Shown one piece after another: positions 1-7,781 of a DNA stretch of 64,000 nucleotides (within the stretch, counting starts at the first letter, position 1; each line of letters begins with the position of its first letter). The translations under genes and the position numbers were made by a program. The DNA is from Centipeda felix (lineage in GTDB: Bacteria > Bacillota > Negativicutes > Selenomonadales > Selenomonadaceae). Location: NCBI RefSeq assembly GCF_900186465.1, contig NZ_LT891959.1, positions 310,001 through 374,000 on the forward strand. Direction: 5' to 3'. Below the pieces are notes generated by a model, which saw only the letters and a list, made by a program, of their open reading frames with translations, was not told the origin of the DNA and did not search any database.

Positions 1-910
1 ACGCGGCATAATCCGCTGCATCCTTAAAGAGCACAAAGTCCGCCGTACGCGTTTCCGCTGCCGCAGCCGCCTCCGCACGCGCAATACACGCCTCCATCTC
101 CCGCATATCAGTTGCCTTGGCATCATCGGAGAGCGCCGCGCCGACCGCGACGAAATAATTCCCGTAATCCACATTGACGACGTGATCCTCGTCAAGCTTC
201 AACGTCTCAATAAAGCGTCTTTTCAGTTCCGGGAGAAAGTGAAGCGGTCCGCCGAGAAAGGCAACCTTGCCCTCAATGGGACGCCCCTGTGCGAGGTTGC
301 CGATGGTCTGATTGACCACCGCCTGAAAGATCGAAAGCGCAATGTCCGCCTTCTCCGCACCGTCGTTCATGAGTGCCTGAACATCCGTCTTGGCAAAGAC
401 GCCGCAGCGCGAGGCGATTGCATAGATGCGCTTTCCCTTTTCGGCAAGAGCATTCAGCCCGATTGGATCCGTTGAGAGCAGGGATGCCATGTGATCGATA
501 AAGGAGCCCGTCCCCCCTGCACAGACACCGTTCATACGCTGTTCCGGCGCATCGCCGAAGTACGTGATCTTGGCGTCCTCACCGCCGAGCTCGACGGCTG
601 TCGAAGTCGCAGGAATGAGCCGCCGCACTGCCGAGGCGCACGCAACAACCTCCTGCACAAAGGGCAGGCCGATGCGCTGTGCAATGCCCATGCCTGCCGA
701 CCCCGTCAGAGCAAACGAGAACTTCGACTCACCGACGACATCGCGCAGCTGGCTCAGGTTCTCCTGCAGCGCCTTGCCGATCTCTGAGAAATGCCGCGCG
801 TAATTCTTATAGAGAATTTCGTGCTGTTCCCCCATAACGACCAGCTTGATGGTCGTCGAGCCGACATCTACACCGACGCGAAATGGTAATTCCACTATTA
901 CACCACCCAT
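1..910 (-). CDS. Acyl-CoA dehydratase activase (BadF/HgdC family), truncated by window edge
   Basis: About 303 codons are open from 910 to the left edge with no stop, so only the N-terminal part is seen. Residues near the start read GVDVGSTTIK, the phosphate-binding motif of the ASKHA ATPase fold, followed by NGVCAGGTGSF and later ASRCGVF. In HgdC-type activases these two cysteines bind the [4Fe-4S] cluster at the dimer interface; the protein uses ATP to drive one electron into a 2-hydroxyacyl-CoA dehydratase. The start is probably ATG at 910 (GGAAA upstream); an in-frame GTG at 895 is an alternative. Many Firmicutes relatives are very long proteins with dehydratase-like domains fused after the activase; whether that holds here lies outside the window. 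Family confident, substrate unknown. Confidence 0.85.
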   Translation of the reverse strand, partial: MGGVIVELPFRVGVDVGSTTIKLVVMGEQHEILYKNYARHFSEIGKALQENLSQLRDVVGESKFSFALTGSAGMGIAQRIGLPFVQEVVACASAVRRLIPATSTAVELGGEDAKITYFGDAPEQRMNGVCAGGTGSFIDHMASLLSTDPIGLNALAEKGKRIYAIASRCGVFAKTDVQALMNDGAEKADIALSIFQAVVNQTIGNLAQGRPIEGKVAFLGGPLHFLPELKRRFIETLKLDEDHVVNVDYGNYFVAVGAALSDDAKATDMREMEACIARAEAAAAAETRTADFVLFKDAADYAA

Positions 911-928
911 CATTTTCCATAGGAAAAC

Positions 929-944
929 GAGGGACATGTCCCTC
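929..944. promoter_or_regulatory. Perfect 16-bp palindrome upstream of the activase gene
   Basis: GAGGGACATGTCCCTC reads identically on both strands and lies 18 bp upstream of the likely activase start. It could be a repressor operator or a short mRNA hairpin. No known regulator consensus is recognised. Confidence 0.35.
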
Positions 945-962
945 TTTCCTTCATTCTGTATT

Positions 963-996
963 AAATAGGAAAGCCCTTCTCAAGGCTTCCCTATTT
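963..996 (-). terminator. Terminator-like hairpin after the MBL RNase gene
   Basis: AAATAGGAAAGCC (963-975) pairs with GGCTTCCCTATTT (984-996) with a single mismatch around an 8-base loop. It lies about 70 bp past the stop of the RNase gene on the minus strand and before the activase gene. The U-tract is short, so efficiency is uncertain. Confidence 0.5.
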
Positions 997-1063
997 TAAC
1001 GTATTTCATAAAGAGATGCAAGCACAGACATCACAGCTCACGGCATTCTGCCGCGCTGTCCCG

Positions 1064-2674
1064 TCAGATGTTGTACGGAGCGATGAGTTTCTTGAAGTAG
1101 GTGCGCGCCTTCAGGAGGGCGCGGATGAGCGGCTCCATCAGTTTCGGCTGTCGTACGACGGCACGGATGAGCGACTTGCGCAGAAGACGATACTCGGCGT
1201 CGAAGTCGCGCAGCGCATCCTCCATCTCCGCTTCGATGGAGACGGCGGGACTGTTCGACGGGATCAGAACGGCACTCCGCCCCTGAATCGTTACAAGATC
1301 GCCGAGGAACGGCGCGTAGACTTCGAGCCCGAGTTCCTCCTGGATGCGCTCCTTCAGAGCCTCCTGTGCCTGCCCTTCGCCGTGTACCAGAAATACCTTT
1401 GCAGGACGCGGTGCGGTGACTGCACGCATCCACTCCACGGTCTGCGCTGCATCCGCATGGGCGGAGAACCCGTCGAGTACCTCGATCTTTGCCTTGACGG
1501 CGATTTCCTCGCCGAGGACGCGCACGCGCTTGATGCCGTCCACCAGCCGCCGCCCAAGACTCCCCTCCGCCTGGTAACCGACGAAGAGCACCGTCGACTC
1601 CGGCCGCCAGAGGTTATGCTTCAGGTGATGGAGCACGCGCCCCGCGTCCGCCATCCCCGAGGCGGAGAGGATGATCGCCGAGCCCTCTGCCGAGTTGAGT
1701 GCTCGCGACTCTGCCGCCGTCTCAGCGATACGTACCTGCGGAAACGCCGGAATCATGCCTTCATGCCCAAAGAACGCAATCGTCTCCTCGTCAAACTCCT
1801 CATAGTTTTTGAGAAAGACGCGCGTCGCCTGAATCGCAAGAGGACTGTCGATGATGATCGGGATGTCGTCATCGAGACGCCCCTCCTTCCACAGATTGTA
1901 GAAATAATAAAGGAGCGTCTGTGTCCGCCCAACGGCAAAGGAAGGAATGATAACATTGCCGCCGCGGTCCATCGTATCGCGGATGACCTCGAGCAGAGCC
2001 GTCTCCTTGTCATAGTCGCGATGAATACGATCGCCATAGGTGGACTCGACAATGAGGAAGTCCGCCCCCACAATTGGCTCCGGGTCGCGCAGGATCGGCT
2101 GATGCGGCTGTCCAAGATCGCCCGAAAAAACCAGTTTGGACTCCTGCATCCCCTCGCGCACCACGATCTCAAGGATCGCCGAGCCGAGAATATGCCCCGC
2201 ATCACGGAATGTCACAGAAACAGGCCCCAGATCCACCGTCCCCTGATAGGGTACAGGCGTAAAGTGCTCCAATGCAGCAAAGACATCTGCCTGTGTATAG
2301 AGCGGCGTAATCGGCGCCTCGCTGCGTCGTGCGTTCTTGCGGTTCAGCATCTCCGCATCGCTCTCCTGGATATGTGCCGAGTCCGGCAGCATGATGTGCA
2401 CGAGGTCACAGGTAGCACGCGTGGCGTAGACTCTGCCCACAAAGCCCTCACGAACGAGGCGCGGAATCCGCCCGCAGTGATCGATGTGCGCGTGGGTCAG
2501 AAAGACCGCATCGATCTCAGCAGGGTTGAACGGGAATGGCTCATAGTTCATCTCGCGCAGCCGCCGCGTGCCCTGATACATACCGCAGTCCACCAGATAC
2601 TTATGGTCACCCGTATGGATCAGAAAGCACGAGCCCGTAACGACATGTGCTGCCCCTAAAAATTCCAATCGCAT
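1064..2674 (-). CDS. Metallo-beta-lactamase fold RNase with beta-CASP and RNA-specificity domains
   Basis: A 536-residue protein of the CPSF73/Ysh1-like branch of metallo-beta-lactamase nucleases. The zinc motif HAHIDH is at residues 61-66, within a GCGM/VFLTHAHIDHCGR context typical of the family. A beta-CASP domain follows (SFAVGRTQTL, DSPLAIQ), then the C-terminal metal-binding histidine motifs FSAHAD and FLVHGEG of the RNA-metabolising (RMMBL) segment. An extra tail of about 80 residues rich in leucine and arginine follows. Bacterial members are thought to act on RNA, but their substrates are mostly unknown. It is transcribed alone, divergently from the reductase gene at 2839. Confidence 0.88.
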   Translation of the reverse strand: MRLEFLGAAHVVTGSCFLIHTGDHKYLVDCGMYQGTRRLREMNYEPFPFNPAEIDAVFLTHAHIDHCGRIPRLVREGFVGRVYATRATCDLVHIMLPDSAHIQESDAEMLNRKNARRSEAPITPLYTQADVFAALEHFTPVPYQGTVDLGPVSVTFRDAGHILGSAILEIVVREGMQESKLVFSGDLGQPHQPILRDPEPIVGADFLIVESTYGDRIHRDYDKETALLEVIRDTMDRGGNVIIPSFAVGRTQTLLYYFYNLWKEGRLDDDIPIIIDSPLAIQATRVFLKNYEEFDEETIAFFGHEGMIPAFPQVRIAETAAESRALNSAEGSAIILSASGMADAGRVLHHLKHNLWRPESTVLFVGYQAEGSLGRRLVDGIKRVRVLGEEIAVKAKIEVLDGFSAHADAAQTVEWMRAVTAPRPAKVFLVHGEGQAQEALKERIQEELGLEVYAPFLGDLVTIQGRSAVLIPSNSPAVSIEAEMEDALRDFDAEYRLLRKSLIRAVVRQPKLMEPLIRALLKARTYFKKLIAPYNI

Positions 2675-2778
2675 CCGTCATCCGTCCTTCCTACTGTAAT
2701 TCAAATCTGAACGTTCCTATTCTTTATGTATAAGATTCGGAATCCATTGAAAAAATCCTGCAATGATCCGTGATTCCC

Positions 2779-2806
2779 TTGATTTTTTGCTTTATCCTGC
2801 TACACT
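2779..2806 (+). promoter_or_regulatory. Sigma-70 type promoter for the 2839 reductase gene
   Basis: TTGATT (2779-2784), a 16-bp spacer and TACACT (2801-2806) lie 33 bp before the start codon. Confidence 0.5.
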
Positions 2807-2838
2807 GAAGGTATATGAAGGAAAATGGAGGAAATGAT

Positions 2839-3699
2839 ATGAAAAAAATTGGATTCATCGGGCTTGGTATCATGGGCGCAGCGATGGCAGGACATCTCAT
2901 CGATGCAGGCTATGAGCTCAGCGTCTACAACCGCACGAAGAGCAAGGCAGAACCTCTCACCGCACGCGGCGCGCGCTACTGCGAAAGCCCGGGTGCATGT
3001 GCGGCCGGGCAGGATGCCGTCATCACCATCGTCGGCTATCCAAAGGATGTGGAGGAGATCTATCTTGGCGCGGACGGCATTCTCGCAAACCTTTCCGCAG
3101 GCACATACACTGCCGATATGACGACTTCCTCTCCCTCGCTCGCCGTCCGCATCTATGAGGAGGCGAAGAAACGCGGCATCCACGCCCTTGATGCCCCTGT
3201 CACGGGAGGAGATATGGGGGCGCGAAACGCCACGCTGAACATTCTGGTCGGCGGCGACGAGGCCGCATTCCGCGCCATGCGGCCCATCTTTGCCGCGATG
3301 GGCAAGAATATCGTCTATGAGGGTGCTGCTGGCGCGGGACAAAAGACCAAGGCAGCGAATCAGATTGCCATTGCGGGGACGCTTGCAGGCGCCTGTGAGG
3401 CATTTGCCTATGCGCGTGCTGCAGGACTTGATCCTGAGAAGGTGTTTTCCTCCATCTCAGGCGGTGCGGCCGCGAGCTTTCAGATGAGCAACATGATCCG
3501 CAAAGCACTTGATGGAGACTTTGCTCCCGGGTTCATGATCAAGCATTTCGTTAAGGATATGAACATCGGTGCTGAGACGAGCCGGGAATACGGCATCGAC
3601 CTCCCCGTACTCGAGCAGGTCCTGCGTGAGGCGCGCTCCCTGGAGGAGAGCGGCAGTGGTACAGAGGGGACACAGAGTCTCTTAAAGTACTATGAATAA
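2839..3699 (+). CDS. NAD(P)-dependent 3-hydroxyacid dehydrogenase (3-hydroxyisobutyrate/tartronate semialdehyde reductase family)
   Basis: A 286-residue protein opening with GFIGLGIMGAAMA, the signature of the beta-hydroxyacid dehydrogenase family, which includes GarR, GlxR and MmsB. The substrate-binding segment (DAPVTGGDMGA) and the catalytic lysine region (GAGQKTKAANQ) are both present, and length is normal. These enzymes interconvert a 3-hydroxy acid and its semialdehyde with NAD(P). The substrate cannot be assigned, because no glyoxylate, tartronate or valine catabolic gene is adjacent. The start at 2839 was chosen because GGAGG is well placed upstream; an in-frame ATG at 2815 lacks one. 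Confidence 0.88.
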   Translation: MKKIGFIGLGIMGAAMAGHLIDAGYELSVYNRTKSKAEPLTARGARYCESPGACAAGQDAVITIVGYPKDVEEIYLGADGILANLSAGTYTADMTTSSPSLAVRIYEEAKKRGIHALDAPVTGGDMGARNATLNILVGGDEAAFRAMRPIFAAMGKNIVYEGAAGAGQKTKAANQIAIAGTLAGACEAFAYARAAGLDPEKVFSSISGGAAASFQMSNMIRKALDGDFAPGFMIKHFVKDMNIGAETSREYGIDLPVLEQVLREARSLEESGSGTEGTQSLLKYYE

Positions 3700-3761
3700 C
3701 GAAATATCCGGCTGATTTAAGGAATGGTCTTACTGCTATTTCCTAAAAATGACAGCAAAAA

Positions 3762-3802
3762 GGGGCTGTTGCACGAATCTAAAATTTTCGTGCAACAGCC
3801 CC
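3762..3802 (+). terminator. Strong hairpin after the reductase gene
   Basis: GGGGCTGTTGCACGAA (3762-3777) pairs perfectly with its complement at 3787-3802. It is directly followed by the GC-rich dispersed repeat. It may terminate the upstream gene, although no long U-tract follows. Confidence 0.55.
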
Positions 3803-3804
3803 GC

Positions 3805-3951
3805 CTTTGTGCCCCTTCCACCGCTCACGCGGTCCCCCTTCCCCGTCATAACGGGGAAGGCTTTGGGATATAACGGCATAATAGCTTCCCCCGTCTACGG
3901 GGGGAGTGGCGAGCACAGCGAGCCGATGGGGGCGTGCAACACCACCTTTTC
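3805..3951 (+). repeat. GC-rich dispersed repeat, copy A
   Basis: Begins TGTGCCCCTTCCACCGCT and continues with CGCGGTCCCCCTTCCCCG and a GGGGAAGGCTTTGGGATAT-type segment. The same blocks recur near 43665-43880 (minus orientation) and 59506-59625, with a fragment near 55433. It has no convincing reading frame. It fills most of the gap between the reductase and rubrerythrin genes. Confidence 0.75.
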
Positions 3952-3969
3952 AGTATCCTACTATCGAAA

Positions 3970-4506
3970 TCAGTAGTTACGAACAAGCTGCTGGAAGAAC
4001 GACTGCGGATGCTCGCAGACCGGGCACTTTGCCGGTGCCTGCGGGCTCTCGCAGACATAGCCGCAGTTCAGGCACTGCCAGATGATCTTCTCATCGCGGC
4101 GGAACACCTTGCCCTCCTCCACATTCGAGAGGAGGATCTTATAGCGCTCGTCATGCTCTTTCTCGATCTTGCCAACTGCGTCGAAGAGGCGGGCAATCTT
4201 ATCGAAGCCCTCTTCACGCGCCACACGGGCAAACTCGGGGTACATGCTCGTCCACTCGCCATGCTCGCCGGCAGCGGCATCGGCAAGATTTGCCTTCGTG
4301 TCGCCAACACCGTGCACAAGCTTAAACCAAATCTTGGCATGCGCCTTCTCATTGCGCGCCGTCTCATTAAAGATGTCCGAGATCTGCTGATAGCCATCCT
4401 TCTGCGCCTGCGAAGCGTAGTAGAGATACTTCGTATGTGCCTGCGACTCACCCGCAAACGCTGCCCAGAGGTTCTTTTCCGTCTGTGATCCCTTCAGTTC
4501 CATCAT
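3970..4506 (-). CDS. rbr: Rubrerythrin
   Basis: A 178-residue protein with an N-terminal ferritin-like four-helix domain (NLWAAFAGESQAHTKY, and the later NEKAHAKIWF and EKEHDERY glutamate/histidine motifs for the di-iron site). A C-terminal rubredoxin domain has two cysteine pairs (CLNCGYVC and CPVCEHP). Rubrerythrin reduces hydrogen peroxide in anaerobes using electrons from rubredoxin or NADH donors. It heads a set of peroxide-defence genes on the same strand. The start at 4506 follows GGAAGGAGAAAC; an upstream in-frame start at 4530 lacks a ribosome site. Confidence 0.95.
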   Translation of the reverse strand: MMELKGSQTEKNLWAAFAGESQAHTKYLYYASQAQKDGYQQISDIFNETARNEKAHAKIWFKLVHGVGDTKANLADAAAGEHGEWTSMYPEFARVAREEGFDKIARLFDAVGKIEKEHDERYKILLSNVEEGKVFRRDEKIIWQCLNCGYVCESPQAPAKCPVCEHPQSFFQQLVRNY

Positions 4507-4589
4507 GTTTCTCCTTCCACAAATACACAATACACATAATTACATCTATCAAAAGTGCCGTTCTGCGCCCTGCTCAGAGGCACAGATAT

Positions 4590-4610
4590 TAGGGAATCAG
4601 TGATTCCCTA
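4590..4610. repeat. Short head-to-head terminal repeat of the TA-flanked element
   Basis: TAGGGAATCA and TGATTCCCTA form a near-perfect 21-bp palindrome. It shares its right-hand TA with the full element starting at 4609. It looks like an element reduced to its two ends. Confidence 0.65.
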
Positions 4611-4776
4611 GGGAATCGCTGATAAAATGAAGTCCGTCGAATTGGTGCAGATTTTTTGTCCTGTCAAGGAGACAAACCGGACGCATAGCAGAGGCTATGT
4701 GGAGGATTTGTCGACACAGACAGGGCGAAAAAGATGGGCTAAGACGGCGGTGCTGAATTTATCAGTGCTTCCCTTA
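4609..4776. mobile_element. MITE-like TA-flanked element, full-length copy 1
   Basis: 168 bp bounded by TA on both sides, with terminal inverted repeats GGGAATCGCTGATAAA (left) and TTTATCAGTGCTTCCC (right). The interior matches the copy at 62343-62509 in inverted orientation, with shared blocks such as CCGGACGCATAGCA and GCTATGTGGAGGATTTG. No transposase or long frame is inside. The right-hand TTA is the complement of the TAA stop codon of the reductase gene at 4774. Its TA target suggests mobilisation by an IS630/Tc1-mariner type transposase, which is inference. Confidence 0.75.
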
Positions 4777-6417
4777 GGCACGACTGACCAAAATATCGGC
4801 AATCTCATCGATATGCTTCCTGCCGAAGAAAACCTCCTCCCCTACGATAACGCAGGGAACACTCATGACATTGTACTTTTTCTTCAGGTCAGGGAAATGG
4901 CGAATGTCATAAATATCAGCACGCACATCCGCACGCTCCGCCGCAATGCGCTGCACGGCAGTGACCACATCAGGACACATCGTGCAGGAGAGGGACATGA
5001 GCACCTTGACATCGGCGGGTGCTGCGATCTGTGCAATCTTCTCGCGCGTATCAGCGCGAAGTTCCTGCCCCGGCCCTGCAACATTGTAGAGCGCGAGGAT
5101 AAATGAGTTGAACTCATGGCCGCCCGGAACGGCATGGTAGACGATCCCGCTCGGCGTACCGTCTGCGTACAGGATGGCGATCCCCGGCTCTTCACCGGAG
5201 CCTATCGCGATCTCCGTGCAGCTCACCTTGGGCGACAGCTCCGCAAACTCATCCATAAAGCCGCGCAGCTCGGCCGAAAGTGCGCCGCTATCAAAACGAC
5301 CGACCAAGCGAACCGTGGAGGCAAATTTATCAAAGACAGGCAGCAGCTGCTCGCGCAGCTCCTCGGAGATGAAACCTTCCTCCTCATCACCGACAGCCGA
5401 CTTCTTCTCGATGGAGGCCTTGCGCTGCTCAAAACGCTTCGGATCCACACCGGAGCGCGGAAACGAGGGCAGTTTCAGGCGGTCATGGACCGCTGCCGCG
5501 TGACGCTCCGCCGAGACGGCACTGACAGCACCGTCAGAGACCGCCGTCACCACCTGACGCAGAGACTTGATGCAGACATCGCCGGCGGCAAAGACGCCCT
5601 TGATATTCGTCTCCTTGTCCTCGTTCGTGATGATGTAGTTTTGCTCATTGAGATCGATCCGTCCACGAAACAGCTCCGTATTCGGTACGTAGCCGGCAAA
5701 GACAAAGACGCCAAAGGTCTCGCCCTCTTCCGCCATGTGATGCTCGACTTCACCTGTCGCATTGTTGCGAAAATCTGCATAGGAGATCATTGCATCGCCG
5801 CCGACACGCTCCACCACGGTATTGAAACGCACGCTGATGTTCTCGTAATCCGCGAGCGCATCCACTGTCGTCTGCGGTGCTCGGAATTTATCGCCGCGCA
5901 CAAGGATCGTGACCGAACGCCCGTAACGGGACAGAAAGATGCTCTCCTCGACGGCGGAAAGACCGCCGCCGATAACGAAGATATCCATCCCCGTGAAGAA
6001 CTCTGCGTCGCAGGTCGCACAGTAGGCGACTCCGCGCCCACGGAACTCCTCCTCACCGGAAAAGCCAATCCGGCGCGGATTCGCGCCCGTCGCGAGAATC
6101 ACACTCAGCGCCTGTACGGCACCGGCGGTCGTCTCTATTTCCTTGATGTCCTGATCCAGCTTCAGTCCCGTGACCTCGGCACTGACGAACTCCGCCCCGA
6201 AGCCGCGCGCCTGATGTTCCATCTGCGCTGCAAGCTCGGTGCCGCTCACACGTCCTGTCCCGGGATAGTTGACCACGTCGGCAGTGATGGTGATCTGCCC
6301 GCCGATCTTCTCCTTTTCGATGACAAGCACCTTGCACTTCGCGCGCGCCAGATAGATTGCGGCAGACAGTCCTGCGGGACCGCCGCCGACAATCACGGCA
6401 TCATACATATTTTCCAC
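4774..6417 (-). CDS. AhpF-like thioredoxin reductase/glutaredoxin-domain hybrid
   Basis: About 547 residues. The N-terminal 300 form a thioredoxin reductase: FAD motif GGGPAGLSAA, redox-active CATCDAEFF and a second nucleotide motif GGGLSAVEE. A linker leads to a C-terminal tandem thioredoxin-fold module of the AhpF/PDO type with a CTMCPD active site. The order is reversed relative to classical AhpF, whose thioredoxin module is N-terminal. With ahpC directly upstream, it most likely transfers NAD(P)H electrons to AhpC. A GTG at 6417 with GAGG upstream is favoured; ATG at 6408 and an ATG at 6453 are alternatives. The gene ends inside the terminus of the MITE-like element. Confidence 0.88.
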   Translation of the reverse strand: MENMYDAVIVGGGPAGLSAAIYLARAKCKVLVIEKEKIGGQITITADVVNYPGTGRVSGTELAAQMEHQARGFGAEFVSAEVTGLKLDQDIKEIETTAGAVQALSVILATGANPRRIGFSGEEEFRGRGVAYCATCDAEFFTGMDIFVIGGGLSAVEESIFLSRYGRSVTILVRGDKFRAPQTTVDALADYENISVRFNTVVERVGGDAMISYADFRNNATGEVEHHMAEEGETFGVFVFAGYVPNTELFRGRIDLNEQNYIITNEDKETNIKGVFAAGDVCIKSLRQVVTAVSDGAVSAVSAERHAAAVHDRLKLPSFPRSGVDPKRFEQRKASIEKKSAVGDEEEGFISEELREQLLPVFDKFASTVRLVGRFDSGALSAELRGFMDEFAELSPKVSCTEIAIGSGEEPGIAILYADGTPSGIVYHAVPGGHEFNSFILALYNVAGPGQELRADTREKIAQIAAPADVKVLMSLSCTMCPDVVTAVQRIAAERADVRADIYDIRHFPDLKKKYNVMSVPCVIVGEEVFFGRKHIDEIADILVSRA

Positions 6418-6491
6418 AAAACCGCCTCTTTTCCATCTCATAGGAAAAAGCACCTCACGAGCGCTCTCGCGAAGTGCCCCACTCCATACGC

Positions 6492-7070
6492 TTAGAGTTT
6501 GCCAACAAGATCAAAGCTGGGCTTCAGCGTCTTTTCACCCGGCTTCCAACGTGCGGGGCAGACCTCATCGCCATGCTCTGCGACGAACTGCAGTGCCTGC
6601 ACCTTGCGCAGGAGCTCCTTCGCGTTGCGTCCGACGTTGCCCGCACTTACCTCATAGGAGACGATCTTGCCCTCGGGGTTCACGACAAACGTGCCGCGCT
6701 CAGCGCGCCCGTCATCCTCGATGTAGACGTCGAAATCGCGTGCAAGCTTTGCCGTCGGGTCAGCGAGCATCGGATAGGTGATCTTGCCGACGAGCTCGGA
6801 GCTCTCATGCCATGCCTTGTGGACGAAGTGGGAGTCGCAGGAGACACCGAAGATCTCGCAGCCGAGCTTCTGGAACTCTGCATACTCGTCCTGCAGATCC
6901 GCAAGCTCCGTCGGGCAGACAAACGTGAAGTCTGCGGGATAGAAGAAGAACACGCTCCACTTACCCTTGAGATCCGCCTTTGTGTACTGCGTGAACTCGC
7001 CCTGTGCGCCTGCCTTCTTCTGGAAAGCATCTGCTTTAAAATCGCTGATTTCCTTGTTAATGAGTGACAT
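6492..7070 (-). CDS. ahpC: Peroxiredoxin AhpC (alkyl hydroperoxide reductase subunit C)
   Basis: A 192-residue typical 2-Cys peroxiredoxin. The peroxidatic cysteine is in FVCPTELAD, the resolving cysteine near the C-terminus in EVCPARWKPG, and the length is standard. It reduces peroxides in the cytoplasm and is recycled by an AhpF-type reductase, probably the next gene downstream (75 bp gap, same strand). The start MSLINKEISDF at 7070 follows a strong AAAGGAGG site; longer frames upstream do not encode peroxiredoxin sequence. A good sigma-70 promoter lies 70 bp upstream. Confidence 0.96.
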   Translation of the reverse strand: MSLINKEISDFKADAFQKKAGAQGEFTQYTKADLKGKWSVFFFYPADFTFVCPTELADLQDEYAEFQKLGCEIFGVSCDSHFVHKAWHESSELVGKITYPMLADPTAKLARDFDVYIEDDGRAERGTFVVNPEGKIVSYEVSAGNVGRNAKELLRKVQALQFVAEHGDEVCPARWKPGEKTLKPSFDLVGKL

Positions 7071-7142
7071 GAATATCCTCCTTTGTTGATGGAAATGGCC
7101 GTCTATCATTTGCACGACCATCGTTGTTCTTTTGATGGTCAC

Positions 7143-7171
7143 ATCATAGCACGGAAGATTTTCCATGTCAA
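7143..7171 (-). promoter_or_regulatory. Promoter of ahpC
   Basis: On the minus strand, TTGACA (7171-7166), a 17-bp spacer and TATGAT (7148-7143). An AT-rich imperfect palindrome (TAATAATTATT region, about 7188-7200) lies just upstream of the -35 and might bind a PerR/Fur-type repressor; that part is a guess. Confidence 0.7.
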
Positions 7172-7240
7172 TAGAAATTTATACTTTTTAATAATTATTT
7201 TTGTTTACATGGATATTGTCAAGGTGCTTTGCCTTCTCCC

Positions 7241-7768
7241 CTATTTCTCCCAACTGGAATCCAGTTTCCAGCTCACAGGATGACAGGCCGTACATTTCTT
7301 TGCCGACTGCGGATGATGCATCGAATGGCAGTCCGCACAGTTCTGCGGATTCTCATTGCCCGCCAGATGGACGGGATCATGCGGGTTTTCCTTGCCATAG
7401 CGTGCCGTCGCCTGTTTGATCCCCTCAAAGGTGTGGCAGGAGAGACACTGCTCATTCGTATAGCCGTACTTCGGCATGGGGTCCTCATAGTTCCCCGTTA
7501 CGAAGAGCCAGCCCTCATTCATCTGCTGGAGCAGCGTCGGCTCGTGACAGTCGTGACAGGTCACGCCCGCATCTGCATGCTGCTTCGCGAGCAGATTCCC
7601 CTGCGCATAACTGTCGTACTCGGGCTGCATATTGTGACAGCTTACGCAGAAGGCAGGGTTCGCACTGACCTGGGAGAGGATGGCGAGTCCGCCAAAGCCG
7701 CACGCTGCGAGTACGATCACGAGCACCAATAGTGTACGCGGCTCTTTGAATTTCTGAAACATCTTCAT
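7241..7768 (-). CDS. Membrane-anchored pentaheme cytochrome c (NapC/NirT-NrfH type)
   Basis: A 175-residue protein with an N-terminal membrane anchor (LLVLVIVLAACGFGGLAIL) and five heme-binding CXXCH motifs: CVSCH, CHDCH, CLSCH, CADCH and CTACH. Such proteins take electrons from menaquinol in the membrane and hand them to a periplasmic reductase. The gene lies 13 bp after the exported flavoprotein gene on the same strand, so that flavoprotein is the likely partner. The start at 7768 follows GGCGGG; an upstream start at 7837 would add a non-homologous tail within the flavoprotein gene. Confidence 0.9.
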   Translation of the reverse strand: MKMFQKFKEPRTLLVLVIVLAACGFGGLAILSQVSANPAFCVSCHNMQPEYDSYAQGNLLAKQHADAGVTCHDCHEPTLLQQMNEGWLFVTGNYEDPMPKYGYTNEQCLSCHTFEGIKQATARYGKENPHDPVHLAGNENPQNCADCHSMHHPQSAKKCTACHPVSWKLDSSWEK

Positions 7769-7781
7769 TGTCCCGCCTTTC

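Noticed and set aside
1016-2659. Long open frame on the plus strand across the RNase gene
   Set aside because: It is antisense to a gene with clear zinc motifs, its translation has no family features, and GC-rich codons commonly leave the opposite strand open.
3762-3951. CRISPR-like repeats in the repeat-rich gaps
   Set aside because: There are no regularly spaced short repeats with unique spacers; these are single copies of dispersed elements.
5116-6495. 459-codon open frame opposite the AhpF-like gene
   Set aside because: Antisense shadow; no ribosome site and an arginine-rich, featureless translation.
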